From positions 1 to 45,250 of the forward strand of contig CAZCPY010000006.1 of the NCBI GenBank assembly GCA_964499865.1: a DNA stretch of 45,250 nt. The letters are read 5' to 3'. Source of the DNA: JANOGU01 sp964499865. Lineage in GTDB: Bacteria > Pseudomonadota > Alphaproteobacteria > Rhodobacterales > Rhodobacteraceae. This document shows, one piece after another, positions 1-7,991 of the stretch. A model generated the notes under the pieces. That model was given only the letters and a program-made list of their open reading frames with translations, searched no databases and was not told the origin of the DNA. The translations under genes and the position numbers were made by a program. How positions within the stretch are numbered: the first letter of the stretch is position 1; every line of letters starts with the position of its first letter.

Positions 1-933
1 GTCGTCAGCGGCCCGGCGCGGGCCGAGGCGGCGCCGTCCGTTGCCGCGCCGCGCCGCGCGGTCGTGGCACGGGTCACGCCGGGCTGCCCCGGCCATGCGC
101 CCTATGGCGCTTATGTCGCGACCACCGCCGGGCGCAGGGCGCTCTTGTGCGTGACCTCGCCCGACCGCATTCCGGGCTATGCCCGCCTCTCGACCGAGGC
201 CCCGCGCCGGGCGCCCGCGCCCGTGGTCGCGCCCCTGGTGGTGGCAGGGGCACCCGCGCCCGCCGCCCCCGTCGCGCGCAGCGTGACCGCTCCGGCGGCG
301 GTTGCCGCGGCGCCCGCCACGGGCGCCCGGTACGGCTGCCCGAAGTCCAAGCCGGTGCTGCGCCGCGTGTTGCTGCGGGACGGCGGCACGACGCTGCTGT
401 GCACCGACGGGACCGAGGGCTATGCGGGCGCGGTCCTGCCCGAGGGCTACCGTCTGGGCTGGGACGACGACCGGCTGAACCCGCTGCGCGGGGTCGGCAC
501 GCTGGAGGGCTGGGCCGCGCAGGACCGGGTCTGGACACGCGAGACGCCGGCCCGCCCGGTGGCCGGGGCAGCGGTCCCCGCCGGCAAGAAGCGCGTCGTC
601 GTGGCCGCCGGCAACGCCCCCGCCGCGCCCCTCGGCTCTGCCGCGCCGCGCGCGCCCGAGGTCACCGCCTCGACCTCCGGCGCGCCCGTCAGGGCGCCGA
701 GGCCCGCCGAAGCGGCGGCCGGGCGGCTGTTCGTGCAGGTCGGCGCCTTCGGCGAGCCTGCCAACGCAGACCGCGCCCGCGCCCGGCTGGCGGCCGCCGG
801 CCTGCCCGTGGCAGAGGGCAGGGGCCGCGGTCTGCGGGTGATCTACGCAGGCCCCTTCGCCAGCCGCGCCGAGGCGCAGGCCGCCGTCGCCGCCGCCCGC
901 CGTGCAGGCTTCGGGGATGCGTTCCTCCGCTGA
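1..933 (+). CDS. SPOR-domain protein, 5' end outside window
   Basis: The frame is open from the first base, so the true start lies upstream of the window; the first internal candidate is a GTG at 64. The C-terminal 70 residues (GRLFVQVGAFGEPANADRAR onward) form a SPOR domain, a fold known to bind glycan strands stripped of stem peptides at division sites. The middle is Ala/Pro-rich and looks disordered. Counting from the GTG, two similar segments precede it: Cys8 to Cys29 and Cys92 to Cys113. Both start GCP, end in LLC with the same 21-residue spacing, and are followed by a GY pair. This suggests a duplicated disulfide-stabilised motif in an envelope protein. No signal peptide can be judged because the N-terminus is missing. 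The downstream neighbour is convergent, with a palindromic repeat between them. Confidence 0.8.
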   Translation, partial: VVSGPARAEAAPSVAAPRRAVVARVTPGCPGHAPYGAYVATTAGRRALLCVTSPDRIPGYARLSTEAPRRAPAPVVAPLVVAGAPAPAAPVARSVTAPAAVAAAPATGARYGCPKSKPVLRRVLLRDGGTTLLCTDGTEGYAGAVLPEGYRLGWDDDRLNPLRGVGTLEGWAAQDRVWTRETPARPVAGAAVPAGKKRVVVAAGNAPAAPLGSAAPRAPEVTASTSGAPVRAPRPAEAAAGRLFVQVGAFGEPANADRARARLAAAGLPVAEGRGRGLRVIYAGPFASRAEAQAAVAAARRAGFGDAFLR

Positions 934-967
934 GACGGAGCCGTCAGGGGTGAACGCCCGACTGGAA

Positions 968-1064
968 GGCGCCTCCCCTCCCCCTTGGGGGGGAGGGGGC
1001 TCCACCTCGCCGCCGGACGCCCCCCCCTTCCTTTCCCTCTCCCACGGGGGGGGGAGGAAAGCAC
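968..1064. repeat. GC-rich palindromic repeat, copy A
   Basis: The gap between two convergent genes holds a two-armed element. The left arm begins GGCGCCTCCCCTCCCCC and folds on GGGGGGAGGGGG. The right arm is TTTCCCTCTCCCACGGGG followed by a G run and AGGAAAGC. Related copies lie at 18541-18600, 32658-32769 and 36195-36303. It could also act as a bidirectional transcription stop, but there is no T run. Confidence 0.7.
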
Positions 1065-1090
1065 CCGCGGCGGTCACGGTTCCCACCCCC

Positions 1091-2113
1091 TCAGGTCGAG
1101 CAGATGTCCTGCAGGCTGACCCATTGCGCATCGCTCAGAAGCGGCGGCGGCGGCGTGCTGGCGAAGGGGTCGGCTTCGATCAGCCCCAGCGTGCGCTCGC
1201 CCGTGGGGTCGAGCGTATAGGCATAGGGCGACGAGGCCACGCCCGCCGCACGGAACCGCAGCAGAAGCGGCTCGTCCGGCAGGGCCGGCGGACCCTGCGC
1301 GACCAGCACCTCCGCATAGCCGGCCACGTCGGCCGGGCGCAGGGCGCCGGTCGCGAACAGCCGCAGCGTCGCGAAGGTGCCCGCGTGGCGCAGCAGGGGC
1401 AGCAGCGGGTCGGCGGTCTCGGCCTGCAGCTGCGCGGCCAGCAGGTGACCCGCCAGCACGTCCGGCCCGTCGGGGATGGCGACCAGCGGTTCGCCCACCA
1501 CCACGCGGCGGCCCGGCAGCGCCAAGGCGCCTGTCACCCCTTCGCGCACCACGGCCAGCACGGGTTCCTGCCCCGCCCCGTAGAGCCGCGTGCCGAGCGC
1601 CGCCAGCGCCTCGGCCCCCAGGGGTGCCGCGCAGGGCTGGCCGGTCAGGCGGACGAGGTCGGCGGCGACCAGGTCGCCGATGGCGGCGCGGGTGGCCGGC
1701 GGCAGCATCGCGGCGGTGCGGGCGATCAGCGCATCGGGCAGCCAGAAGATGCCGCCCGCGACCAGCCCGACCAGCGCCGCGCCGAAGATCACCCCGCGCA
1801 GCCGCCCCGGCTGCGGCACCGCCGCCACCACCGCCCGGCGCACGGTATCCAGCGCGGCGATCATGTCGGGGTCGTCAAGCTCCAGCGTCTCGGCGGCGTC
1901 GGGTCCGGGGGCAAAGACGGCGGGCATCTCGCCGGGGTTGCGCCGTTCCACCGCGGGCAGCGACCAGTGCGTCAGCGCCGCGCCCGAGCGCGGGTCGGAC
2001 AGCACCAGCGTCGCCTCGCCCAGGTTGACCGTGACCTCGCGCCGCTGCGCCTCGGGCAGGTCGCGCCAGAGGCCGCCGCTTTCCAGCTTCTGATAGCGCT
2101 TGAGTGCGGTCAC
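1091..2113 (-). CDS. unknown single-span membrane protein
   Basis: I do not recognise this 340-residue protein with confidence. The GTG start overlaps the TGA of the upstream acyl-CoA synthetase (GTGA), so the two are probably translationally coupled, and the start VTALKRYQKLES follows from that. Roughly the first 100 residues are soluble and resemble a short PH-like or regulatory segment. One hydrophobic stretch (GVIFGAALVGLVAGGIFWL) is a likely membrane helix. The rest contains GRRVVVGEPLVAIPDGPD followed by VLAGHLLAAQ. That weakly recalls the helix carrying HExxH in M48-type peptidases, but the Glu and second His are absent, so no peptidase activity is claimed. It ends next to palindromic repeat A. 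Confidence 0.75.
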   Translation of the reverse strand: MTALKRYQKLESGGLWRDLPEAQRREVTVNLGEATLVLSDPRSGAALTHWSLPAVERRNPGEMPAVFAPGPDAAETLELDDPDMIAALDTVRRAVVAAVPQPGRLRGVIFGAALVGLVAGGIFWLPDALIARTAAMLPPATRAAIGDLVAADLVRLTGQPCAAPLGAEALAALGTRLYGAGQEPVLAVVREGVTGALALPGRRVVVGEPLVAIPDGPDVLAGHLLAAQLQAETADPLLPLLRHAGTFATLRLFATGALRPADVAGYAEVLVAQGPPALPDEPLLLRFRAAGVASSPYAYTLDPTGERTLGLIEADPFASTPPPPLLSDAQWVSLQDICST

Positions 2114-3732
2114 GCCGGTGCCTTTGCCCGTGCGCGCAACTCGAACTTCTGGATCTTGCCGGTCGAGGTCTTGGGCAGGTCGCAGAAGACCACGGCCTTG
2201 GGCGTCTTGAAGCCCGCCAGCCGCGCCCTGACGAAGGCGATCAGCTCTTCGCCGGTCACCTGCGCGCCCGGCTTGACCTCGACGAAGGCGCAGGGCACCT
2301 CGCCCCATTTCGCGTCGGGCTTGGCCACCACGGCGCAGAGGCTGACGGCGGGGTGGTGCATCAGCACGCCCTCGACCTCGACCGAACTCACGTTCTCGCC
2401 GCCCGAGATGATGATGTCCTTGGCGCGGTCGGTGATCTTCACATAGCCGTCGGGGTGGCGGAAGGCGATGTCGCCGGAATGCAGGACACCGCCGCGGAAG
2501 GCCTCTGCCGTCGCCTCGGGGTTGCGGTAGTAGCCCTTCATCACCAGGTTGCCGCGGAAGGTGATCTCGCCCAGGGTCTGCCCGTCGCGCGGGACCGGGG
2601 CTCCGGCGGGGTCCACCACGCCCAGCTCGTCCAGCCCCACCATGGCGATGCCGGTGCGGGCCTTGAGCGATGCGCGCTCGGCGCCCGCAGCGCCGTCCCA
2701 TGCGGGCTGCCACAGGCATTCGGCAGAGGGGCCGTAGGTTTCGGTCATGCCGTAGACCTGGAGGACGTCGAAGCCCAGGGGCTCGATGGCGGCGAGCGTC
2801 GCCGCGGGCGGCGGCGCTCCGGCGGTGAACAGGCCGATGCGGTGGCTGAAGGCGCGGCGTTCGTCGGCCTTCGCGTTGATGAGGGTGTTGAGCACGATGG
2901 GTGCGGCGCCGAAGTGGGTGACGCCCTCGTCCTCGATGGCGGCGTAGATCGCGCGGGCGGTGATGTCGCGGCAGCAGACCAGCGTGCCGCCCAGCATCGG
3001 CATCATCCAGGTGTGGCACCAGCCGTTGCAGTGGAACAGGGGCGCGATGGCCAGGTAGACGGGAAAGTGCACCATGCGGAAGGCCAGCGCATTGGCGAAG
3101 GTCGCCAGATGCGCGCCGCGGTGGTGGTAGACCACGCCCTTGGGCCGCCCGGTGGTGCCGGAGGTGTAGTTCAGCGCGATCGATTCCCATTCGTCCTGCG
3201 GCAGGATCCAGGGCGCGGGGTCGGGGGCCAGCAGGTCCTCGTAGACCGGATGCCGGCCGCTGGCGGCGATGCCCGCGGGGGCGTCGGGGGCCTCGACGAG
3301 CGCGGGTGGCGGCCCTTCCATCGCGGCCATCGCCGCCTCGGCCAGGCCGATCAGCGCAGAGTCGCAGATCAGCACGCGGGCGCCGGAATGGGCGAGGATG
3401 TAGGCCACGGTGGCCACGTCCAGCCGCGTGTTGATGGCGCAGAGGATCGCGCCCGCGGCAGGCACGCCCCAGTGCGCCTCGACCTGCGGCGGCACGTTGG
3501 GCAGGATCGTGGCGACCACATCGCCCGGCCTGACGCCTGCGCGCGCCAGCCCCGCCGCAAGCCGCCCGGCGCGGGCGGCAAGGTCGGCATAGGTCCGGCG
3601 CTGGCCGAGGTGCACGAGCGCGGTGCGGTCGGCGAAGACATCCGCCGCGCGCGCCAGATGCGACAGCGGCGTCAGGGCCACATGGTTGGCCGCGCAGCGG
3701 TCAAGCCCGGTTTCGTCGGCCAGCCAGCCCAT
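2110..3732 (-). CDS. acyl-CoA synthetase (AMP-forming)
   Basis: This 540-residue member of the ANL superfamily would activate a fatty or aromatic acid to its CoA thioester through an acyl-adenylate in the cytoplasm. The P-loop-like motif YTSGTTGRPKGVVY, the motif VYGMTETYGPS, the hinge region DRAKDIIISGGENVSS and the C-terminal catalytic lysine in TSTGKIQKFELR are all visible. The chosen ATG (MGWLADETGLD) has GGGGAG 8 bases upstream; a frame extension to 3813 would run over the start of the divergent transporter. The sequence MHHPAV and the overall length resemble medium-chain or dimethylsulfoniopropionate-type ligases, but the substrate cannot be read from sequence. The stop overlaps the start of the downstream membrane protein. 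Confidence 0.93.
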   Translation of the reverse strand: MGWLADETGLDRCAANHVALTPLSHLARAADVFADRTALVHLGQRRTYADLAARAGRLAAGLARAGVRPGDVVATILPNVPPQVEAHWGVPAAGAILCAINTRLDVATVAYILAHSGARVLICDSALIGLAEAAMAAMEGPPPALVEAPDAPAGIAASGRHPVYEDLLAPDPAPWILPQDEWESIALNYTSGTTGRPKGVVYHHRGAHLATFANALAFRMVHFPVYLAIAPLFHCNGWCHTWMMPMLGGTLVCCRDITARAIYAAIEDEGVTHFGAAPIVLNTLINAKADERRAFSHRIGLFTAGAPPPAATLAAIEPLGFDVLQVYGMTETYGPSAECLWQPAWDGAAGAERASLKARTGIAMVGLDELGVVDPAGAPVPRDGQTLGEITFRGNLVMKGYYRNPEATAEAFRGGVLHSGDIAFRHPDGYVKITDRAKDIIISGGENVSSVEVEGVLMHHPAVSLCAVVAKPDAKWGEVPCAFVEVKPGAQVTGEELIAFVRARLAGFKTPKAVVFCDLPKTSTGKIQKFELRARAKAPA

Positions 3733-3806
3733 TCGCCCATCTCCCCGCACGGCATGTCGTTTTTTGCCGCGCATATTGGCCCCGCCCGGGGCAGTTGGGA
3801 AGGGCC

Positions 3807-4739
3807 ATGACACGCGCCCCCGCCCCGGACCGCACGCTGACCGCCGCCGGGCTGGTCATGGTCTATGCCGCGATCATCGGATTCACCGACAATTATGTGC
3901 GCGTGATCGCCGCGGATGCGGGGCTGTGGCAGTTCCACGCGACGCGCACGGCGATGGCCCTCGCGCTGCTGGGGCTTGTGGCTCCGGCCTTCGGCCGCAG
4001 GCTCAGGCCGCGGGCCTGGCGTCCGGTGCTGCTGCGGTCGGCGCTGACCGCGGGGGCGATGGTGATCTATTTCGGCGCGCTGGCCTTCCTGCCGGTGGCG
4101 CTGGTCGCGGCGGGGCTGTTCACCGCGCCGATCTTCGTGCTGCTGATCCTGCGGCTGGGGATGGGCCGCCCGCTGGGCCCGGTGCGGGTGGCAGCGGTGG
4201 CGGTGGGGTTCCTCGGCGTGGTCCTGGTGCTGGGGCCCGCGGCGCTGGGCGGTGCCACGCTGGCGGCGGTGCTGCCGGTGGTGGCGGGCGCGCTGTACGC
4301 CGGGGCCAACGTGGTGACGAGCGAACGCTGTCGCGACGAGACGCCCGAGACGCTGCTGGCCGGGTTCTTCGGGGTGCTGGGGCTGGTCGGCCTGGGCGGG
4401 ATGGCGGTGCTGGCGCTCTGGCCCGTGCCGGTGCCGGAGGGCGCGGCGGCCTTCCTGGCCCGCGGGCCGGTCTGGCCGACGGGCAGCTTCCTGTTCTGGA
4501 CCTTCGTGCAGGCGGCGGGGTCGCTGCTGGGCGTGGGGCTTGCCATCCGCGCCTACCAGATCGCCGATCCGGGCAGGGTGTCGGTGCTGGAATACGTCAT
4601 CCTGCCGGCCTCGGCCGTCTGGGGCTGGGTGCTGTGGGGCGAGCGGCTGGAGGCGCCAGCCTGGGCGGGCATGGCGCTGATCGCCGCGGCAGGCACGATG
4701 ATCGCGCTGCGGGCGCGGCAGGGGACCGTACGGCCGTAG
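3807..4739 (+). CDS. EamA/DMT-family transporter
   Basis: This 310-residue protein has about ten hydrophobic segments arranged as two EamA repeats, the usual size and layout of drug/metabolite transporter superfamily permeases in the inner membrane. The ATG at 3807 follows AGGG. It is transcribed divergently from the acyl-CoA synthetase, about 75 bases away. The second repeat contains the typical motif AYQIADPGRVSVLEYV near a final helix pair. The substrate is unknown; relatives export amino acids, metabolites or drugs. The gene ends convergently with thymidine kinase. Confidence 0.9.
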   Translation: MTRAPAPDRTLTAAGLVMVYAAIIGFTDNYVRVIAADAGLWQFHATRTAMALALLGLVAPAFGRRLRPRAWRPVLLRSALTAGAMVIYFGALAFLPVALVAAGLFTAPIFVLLILRLGMGRPLGPVRVAAVAVGFLGVVLVLGPAALGGATLAAVLPVVAGALYAGANVVTSERCRDETPETLLAGFFGVLGLVGLGGMAVLALWPVPVPEGAAAFLARGPVWPTGSFLFWTFVQAAGSLLGVGLAIRAYQIADPGRVSVLEYVILPASAVWGWVLWGERLEAPAWAGMALIAAAGTMIALRARQGTVRP

Positions 4740-4779
4740 GTCGCGCCACCGGTTTCCGCGAAACTCCGTCCGGCACCCG

Positions 4780-4794
4780 AGGCGCGGGACGCCT
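4780..4794. terminator. possible hairpin between convergent genes
   Basis: AGGCG-CGGGA-CGCCT forms a 5-bp perfect stem between the ends of the transporter and thymidine kinase genes. There is no T run, so a terminator role is only a guess. Confidence 0.25.
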
Positions 4795-4810
4795 GACCGG
4801 CGGGCGCGGC

Positions 4811-5392
4811 TCAGCGGTCCCCCACCGCTTCGCGCCAGTGGCGGCGGCAGAGGCTCTGGTAGGTCTCGTTGCCGCCGATCACCACCTGCGCGCCGTCCTT
4901 CAGCGCCAGGCCATCCGGCCCCTTGCGCACCACCATCGTGGCCTTGCGCCCGCAGTGGCAGATCGTGCGCACCTCGCGCATTTCGTCGGCCAGCGCCAAG
5001 AGGGCGGCGGACCCGGGGAACAGCTCGCCCCGGAAATCGACGCGCAGGCCGTAGCACATCACCGGCACCCCCAGGTCATCCACCGCGCAGGCCAGTTGCC
5101 AGACCTGGTCGCGCGACAGGAACTGCGCCTCGTCGACAAAGACGCAATGCACCGGCCCCCGCGCCAGACGCGCGGACAGCCTGGCGAAAAGATCCTCGCC
5201 CGCGGTGAAGGTATCGGCCTCGGCGCCGATGCCGATGCGGCTGGCGATGCGGCCCGCGCCGGCGCGGCCGTCCAGTGCCGCGGTGACAAGCCAGGGCACC
5301 ATGCCGCCTTCGCGGTAGTTGTGCGCCGCCTGCAGCAGGACCGTCGACTTGCCCGCGTTCATCGTGGAGTAGTGGAAGTAGAGCTTGGCCAT
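4811..5392 (-). CDS. tdk: thymidine kinase
   Basis: This 193-residue protein has the size and motifs of type II thymidine kinase, which phosphorylates thymidine with ATP in the salvage pathway. Visible are the P-loop STMNAGKST near residue 10, the DExQ-type motif FVDEAQF, the Cys pair in ICHCGRKA belonging to the zinc-binding lasso domain, and the C-terminal substrate-loop motif GGNETYQSLCRRHW. The ATG is the only sensible start (MAKLYFHYSTMNAG). It stands alone between a convergent transporter gene and a divergent regulator. Confidence 0.96.
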   Translation of the reverse strand: MAKLYFHYSTMNAGKSTVLLQAAHNYREGGMVPWLVTAALDGRAGAGRIASRIGIGAEADTFTAGEDLFARLSARLARGPVHCVFVDEAQFLSRDQVWQLACAVDDLGVPVMCYGLRVDFRGELFPGSAALLALADEMREVRTICHCGRKATMVVRKGPDGLALKDGAQVVIGGNETYQSLCRRHWREAVGDR

Positions 5393-5459
5393 GACCGCGC
5401 CTTACACCGGATCGCGGCGGGACGTGAAGCAGGGCGCCGAACAAGGGCCCGCCGCGAGC

Positions 5460-5478
5460 ACCCCCCGTAGCCGGGGGT
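5460..5478. promoter_or_regulatory. hairpin in the tdk / regulator divergent region
   Basis: ACCCCC and GGGGGT pair around a 7-base loop in the 250-base divergent region between tdk and the CII-like gene. Downstream, 5560-5610 is clearly richer in A/T than its surroundings (for example GATTAATGGGAAAACA) and is the likely promoter for the CII-like gene. I could not assign -35/-10 boxes with confidence. Confidence 0.3.
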
Positions 5479-5643
5479 ATGCCGCGGCGGACCCCGAACG
5501 CCTCCGGTGCTGGGGACACCGGCACTCGTCACGACGCCGGTCGCCCGGACGCCCGTTTCTGGATGACAAACCGCAAAGGTCCGATTAATGGGAAAACACT
5601 TAGCGATTTCCCCGCCTTGGCGGGACGTACCGGAGTGTGTGCC

Positions 5644-6099
5644 GTGGGCGCGGAGAGTTACCTCAAGAAGCACAGCGAGGCGCTGGTCAAGGACGTGGGC
5701 ATCGAGAAGGCCTGCACGCTGACCGGCAAGTCCAAGGCCACGCTGGGGCGCTACTATTCCGACCAGGACGAACACGGCGACCGCTTCATGCCCATCGACG
5801 TGGTGGCGGCGCTGGAGGCCGAGGCGGATTTCCCGCATGTGACCGCTGCCCTGGCCGACCTGCGGGGCATCACGCTCAGCTATTCCAACGCGCGGCGCAA
5901 TGCGCCGTCCACCGGCAGCGTGAACCAGGACGTGGTGGCGCTGGCGCAGAGGTTCGCCGTGCTGATGGGCGAGTACAACCAGGCCATCGGCGACGGCAAG
6001 ATCTCGATCAACGAGGCCAAGCGCCTGCTGCGCGAGACGCTGGCGATCCAGGAGGTGATCCTGGAGATGAAGCTGAGCCTGGAAGACGAGATCGACTGA
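5644..6099 (+). CDS. CII-family phage-type regulatory protein
   Basis: This roughly 151-residue protein resembles the phage regulatory CII family. The first half (SYLKKHSEALVKDVGIEKAC then TGKSKATLGRYYSD) is a likely helix-turn-helix. A long C-terminal helical region (MGEYNQAIGDGKISINEAKR, then EAIQEVI-type repeats) probably mediates oligomerisation. I chose the GTG at 5644 because GGAG lies 8 bases upstream. The same frame continues upstream to an ATG at 5563 without a ribosome site, so a 27-residue longer form is possible. No other phage gene is nearby, so it is probably a domesticated regulator. It ends 3 bases from the convergent nlpD-like stop. Confidence 0.8.
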   Translation: MGAESYLKKHSEALVKDVGIEKACTLTGKSKATLGRYYSDQDEHGDRFMPIDVVAALEAEADFPHVTAALADLRGITLSYSNARRNAPSTGSVNQDVVALAQRFAVLMGEYNQAIGDGKISINEAKRLLRETLAIQEVILEMKLSLEDEID

Positions 6100-6102
6100 C
6101 GC

Positions 6103-7272
6103 CTACTGCAGGAAGCCCATGGGGTCGATGGCGTCGACCCCGCGGCGCACCTGGAAATGCAGGAAGGACGGGTCGGCCGCCCGCACCACGGCGATCTGCT
6201 GGCCGCGCTTGACGGTACTGCCCTTGGCGACCGTCAGCTTGTCGATCCCGGCATAGACCGTCAGCAGGCCGTCCGCATGGCGGATCACCACGATCGGGAC
6301 CTGGCCCGTGTCCTTGGTCACCGCCGCGACCGTGCCGTCGGCCGCCGCCACCACCGGTGTGCCCGCCGCGGCGGCGATGTCGATGCCTTCGTTGCCGCCC
6401 TTGGAGAAGGGGCGGATGATCTTGCCCTGCACCGGCATCGCCAGCGCCGTGGCCGTCGCCGCCGTCCGCTCGGTCGCGAGGTTGGGCGAGCCGGGGGTGC
6501 CGGGCGCGGGCTTGCTCGCCGGGGCGGGGTTTTCGGCGGGCAGCGGGGTCGCGGCCGAGGGCGGCACCGGCGTCGGCGACCCGGCGCCGGGGGCGCTGGT
6601 CTTCGCGGGCGCGGCCTCGTCCACCGACCGCGACGGCGGCGACGTGGTCGTCGGGATCAGCAGGAACTGCCCCTCGCGCAGCGCAAGGTCGGGGCCGAGG
6701 CCGTTCCAGTCGGCCAGCGCGCGGGCGGAGACGTTGTAGGTCCGCGCGATGGAATAGGCGGTCTCGCCCCTTTTCACCTGGTGGCGCAGGGGTTCGGGGC
6801 CCGCCGGCGCGACCGGCAGCGGCGGCGTCGCCGCAGGCGAGGGGGTGCCCGCGCGGGCAATCGCGTTGCCGGCAAGCGTGGTCACGTCGATCGGCCCGGA
6901 GGTGATGCCCGACCCTGCGGTGCCCGCCGGCGGTTCGCTGACGCGGCGGGGCAGCACCAGCGTTTCGCCGGCGCGCAGGGTGTCGGTCGGGATGATGGCG
7001 TTGACGCGGCCCAGTTCCAGCGGATCGACGCCGACGCGGATGGCCAGCGAGGCGACGGTATCGCCGCGCCGGGCGACGGCGACCTGGTAGCCCGGATAGC
7101 TGAGGATGCCGCGGTCGTCGGGCGAGGGCCGGGCGCGCGTGGCCTGGGCGGCGCCTGCGGTGGTGTCGAGCCCGCCGCCGCCGTTGCGCAGGTCCCAGTC
7201 GAGTTCCGGCATCGTGCAGGCCGACAGTGCCAGCACCGATGCCGTCACCAGCCCCAAACGCATCCGTGCCAT
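6103..7272 (-). CDS. nlpD: NlpD-like lipoprotein, LysM x2 + degenerate M23
   Basis: This 389-residue envelope protein has a lipobox (VLALSAC, Cys19), a LysM domain at about 62-108, a second LysM at about 163-208, a Pro/Ala-rich linker and a C-terminal LytM/M23 domain from about 278. The zinc ligands of active M23 peptidases look lost: the usual HxxxD region reads NEGIDIA and the HxH region reads FLHFQV. This matches NlpD/EnvC-type proteins, which activate amidases rather than cut peptidoglycan themselves. It follows surE and pcm on the same strand with a 68-base gap, the order known from enterobacteria. The start at MARMRLG has GCGGAG upstream. Confidence 0.92.
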   Translation of the reverse strand: MARMRLGLVTASVLALSACTMPELDWDLRNGGGGLDTTAGAAQATRARPSPDDRGILSYPGYQVAVARRGDTVASLAIRVGVDPLELGRVNAIIPTDTLRAGETLVLPRRVSEPPAGTAGSGITSGPIDVTTLAGNAIARAGTPSPAATPPLPVAPAGPEPLRHQVKRGETAYSIARTYNVSARALADWNGLGPDLALREGQFLLIPTTTSPPSRSVDEAAPAKTSAPGAGSPTPVPPSAATPLPAENPAPASKPAPGTPGSPNLATERTAATATALAMPVQGKIIRPFSKGGNEGIDIAAAAGTPVVAAADGTVAAVTKDTGQVPIVVIRHADGLLTVYAGIDKLTVAKGSTVKRGQQIAVVRAADPSFLHFQVRRGVDAIDPMGFLQ

Positions 7273-7340
7273 GCTTGCCGCTCCGCCTCTGCCCACGGCC
7301 CGGGGTTTGCCCCGGTGCCGACCCTCGAGTTAAGCCCAGT

Positions 7341-7991
7341 TCAATCGTCCGCCATCCCCTCGACCAGCGGCACGAAGCGCACCGGGCGAAGTTCCGCGTA
7401 GTCGTAGCCCCGTTCCAGCCGCGTGACCTTGATCAGCGCCTGCACCGTGTCGGACTGGCCGACCGGCAGCACCATGATACCCCCGATCTTGAGTTGCGAC
7501 AACAAGGGGCCTGGGGGGTCTTCGGCGGCTGCGGTGACAAGGATGCGGTCGAAGGGGCCCTGGTCGGGCAGGCCGTGGCTGCCGTCGCCGGCGAAGGCGG
7601 TGATGTTGTCCAGCTGCAGCGCGCGGAACAGCTCGGCCGCCTCGCGCACCAGGCGGCGGTGGCGGTCCACGGTGTAGACCCGGCGGCAGAGCTGCGCCAG
7701 CACCGCGGCCTGGTAGCCCGACCCGGTGCCGACCTCCAGCACCGTGTCGCGGGGCTGGACCTGAAGCGCCTGCGTCATCAGTCCCACCACCGAGGGCTGG
7801 CTGATCGTCTGGCCGCAGGCGATGGGAAGCGGCATGTCCTCGTAGGCCTTCTCCGCGAACAGGCCCTTGACGAACAGGCCGCGGTCCACCCGTTCCATGG
7901 CGCCCAGCACGCGGGCATCGGTCACCCCGCGCGACCGCAGGGCGAAGAGGAAGCGCATCTTGCGTTCGGCCTCCTCTTCCGTGCCGGTCAT
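7341..7991 (-). CDS. pcm: protein-L-isoaspartate O-methyltransferase
   Basis: This 216-residue protein would methylate L-isoaspartyl residues in aged proteins using S-adenosylmethionine. The family signature GQTISQPSVVGLMTQAL and the SAM motif VLEVGTGSGYQAA are clear, followed by a typical post-I motif (VYTVDRHRRLV) and FDRILVTAAAEDPP. Its start ATG overlaps the stop of surE (ATGA), so it is translationally coupled, as in the widely conserved surE-pcm pair. Confidence 0.97.
   Translation of the reverse strand: MTGTEEEAERKMRFLFALRSRGVTDARVLGAMERVDRGLFVKGLFAEKAYEDMPLPIACGQTISQPSVVGLMTQALQVQPRDTVLEVGTGSGYQAAVLAQLCRRVYTVDRHRRLVREAAELFRALQLDNITAFAGDGSHGLPDQGPFDRILVTAAAEDPPGPLLSQLKIGGIMVLPVGQSDTVQALIKVTRLERGYDYAELRPVRFVPLVEGMADD

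Noticed and set aside
5393..6102. Prophage remnant around the CII-like gene
   Set aside because: No integrase, attachment repeats or other phage genes; the flanking genes are ordinary housekeeping genes.
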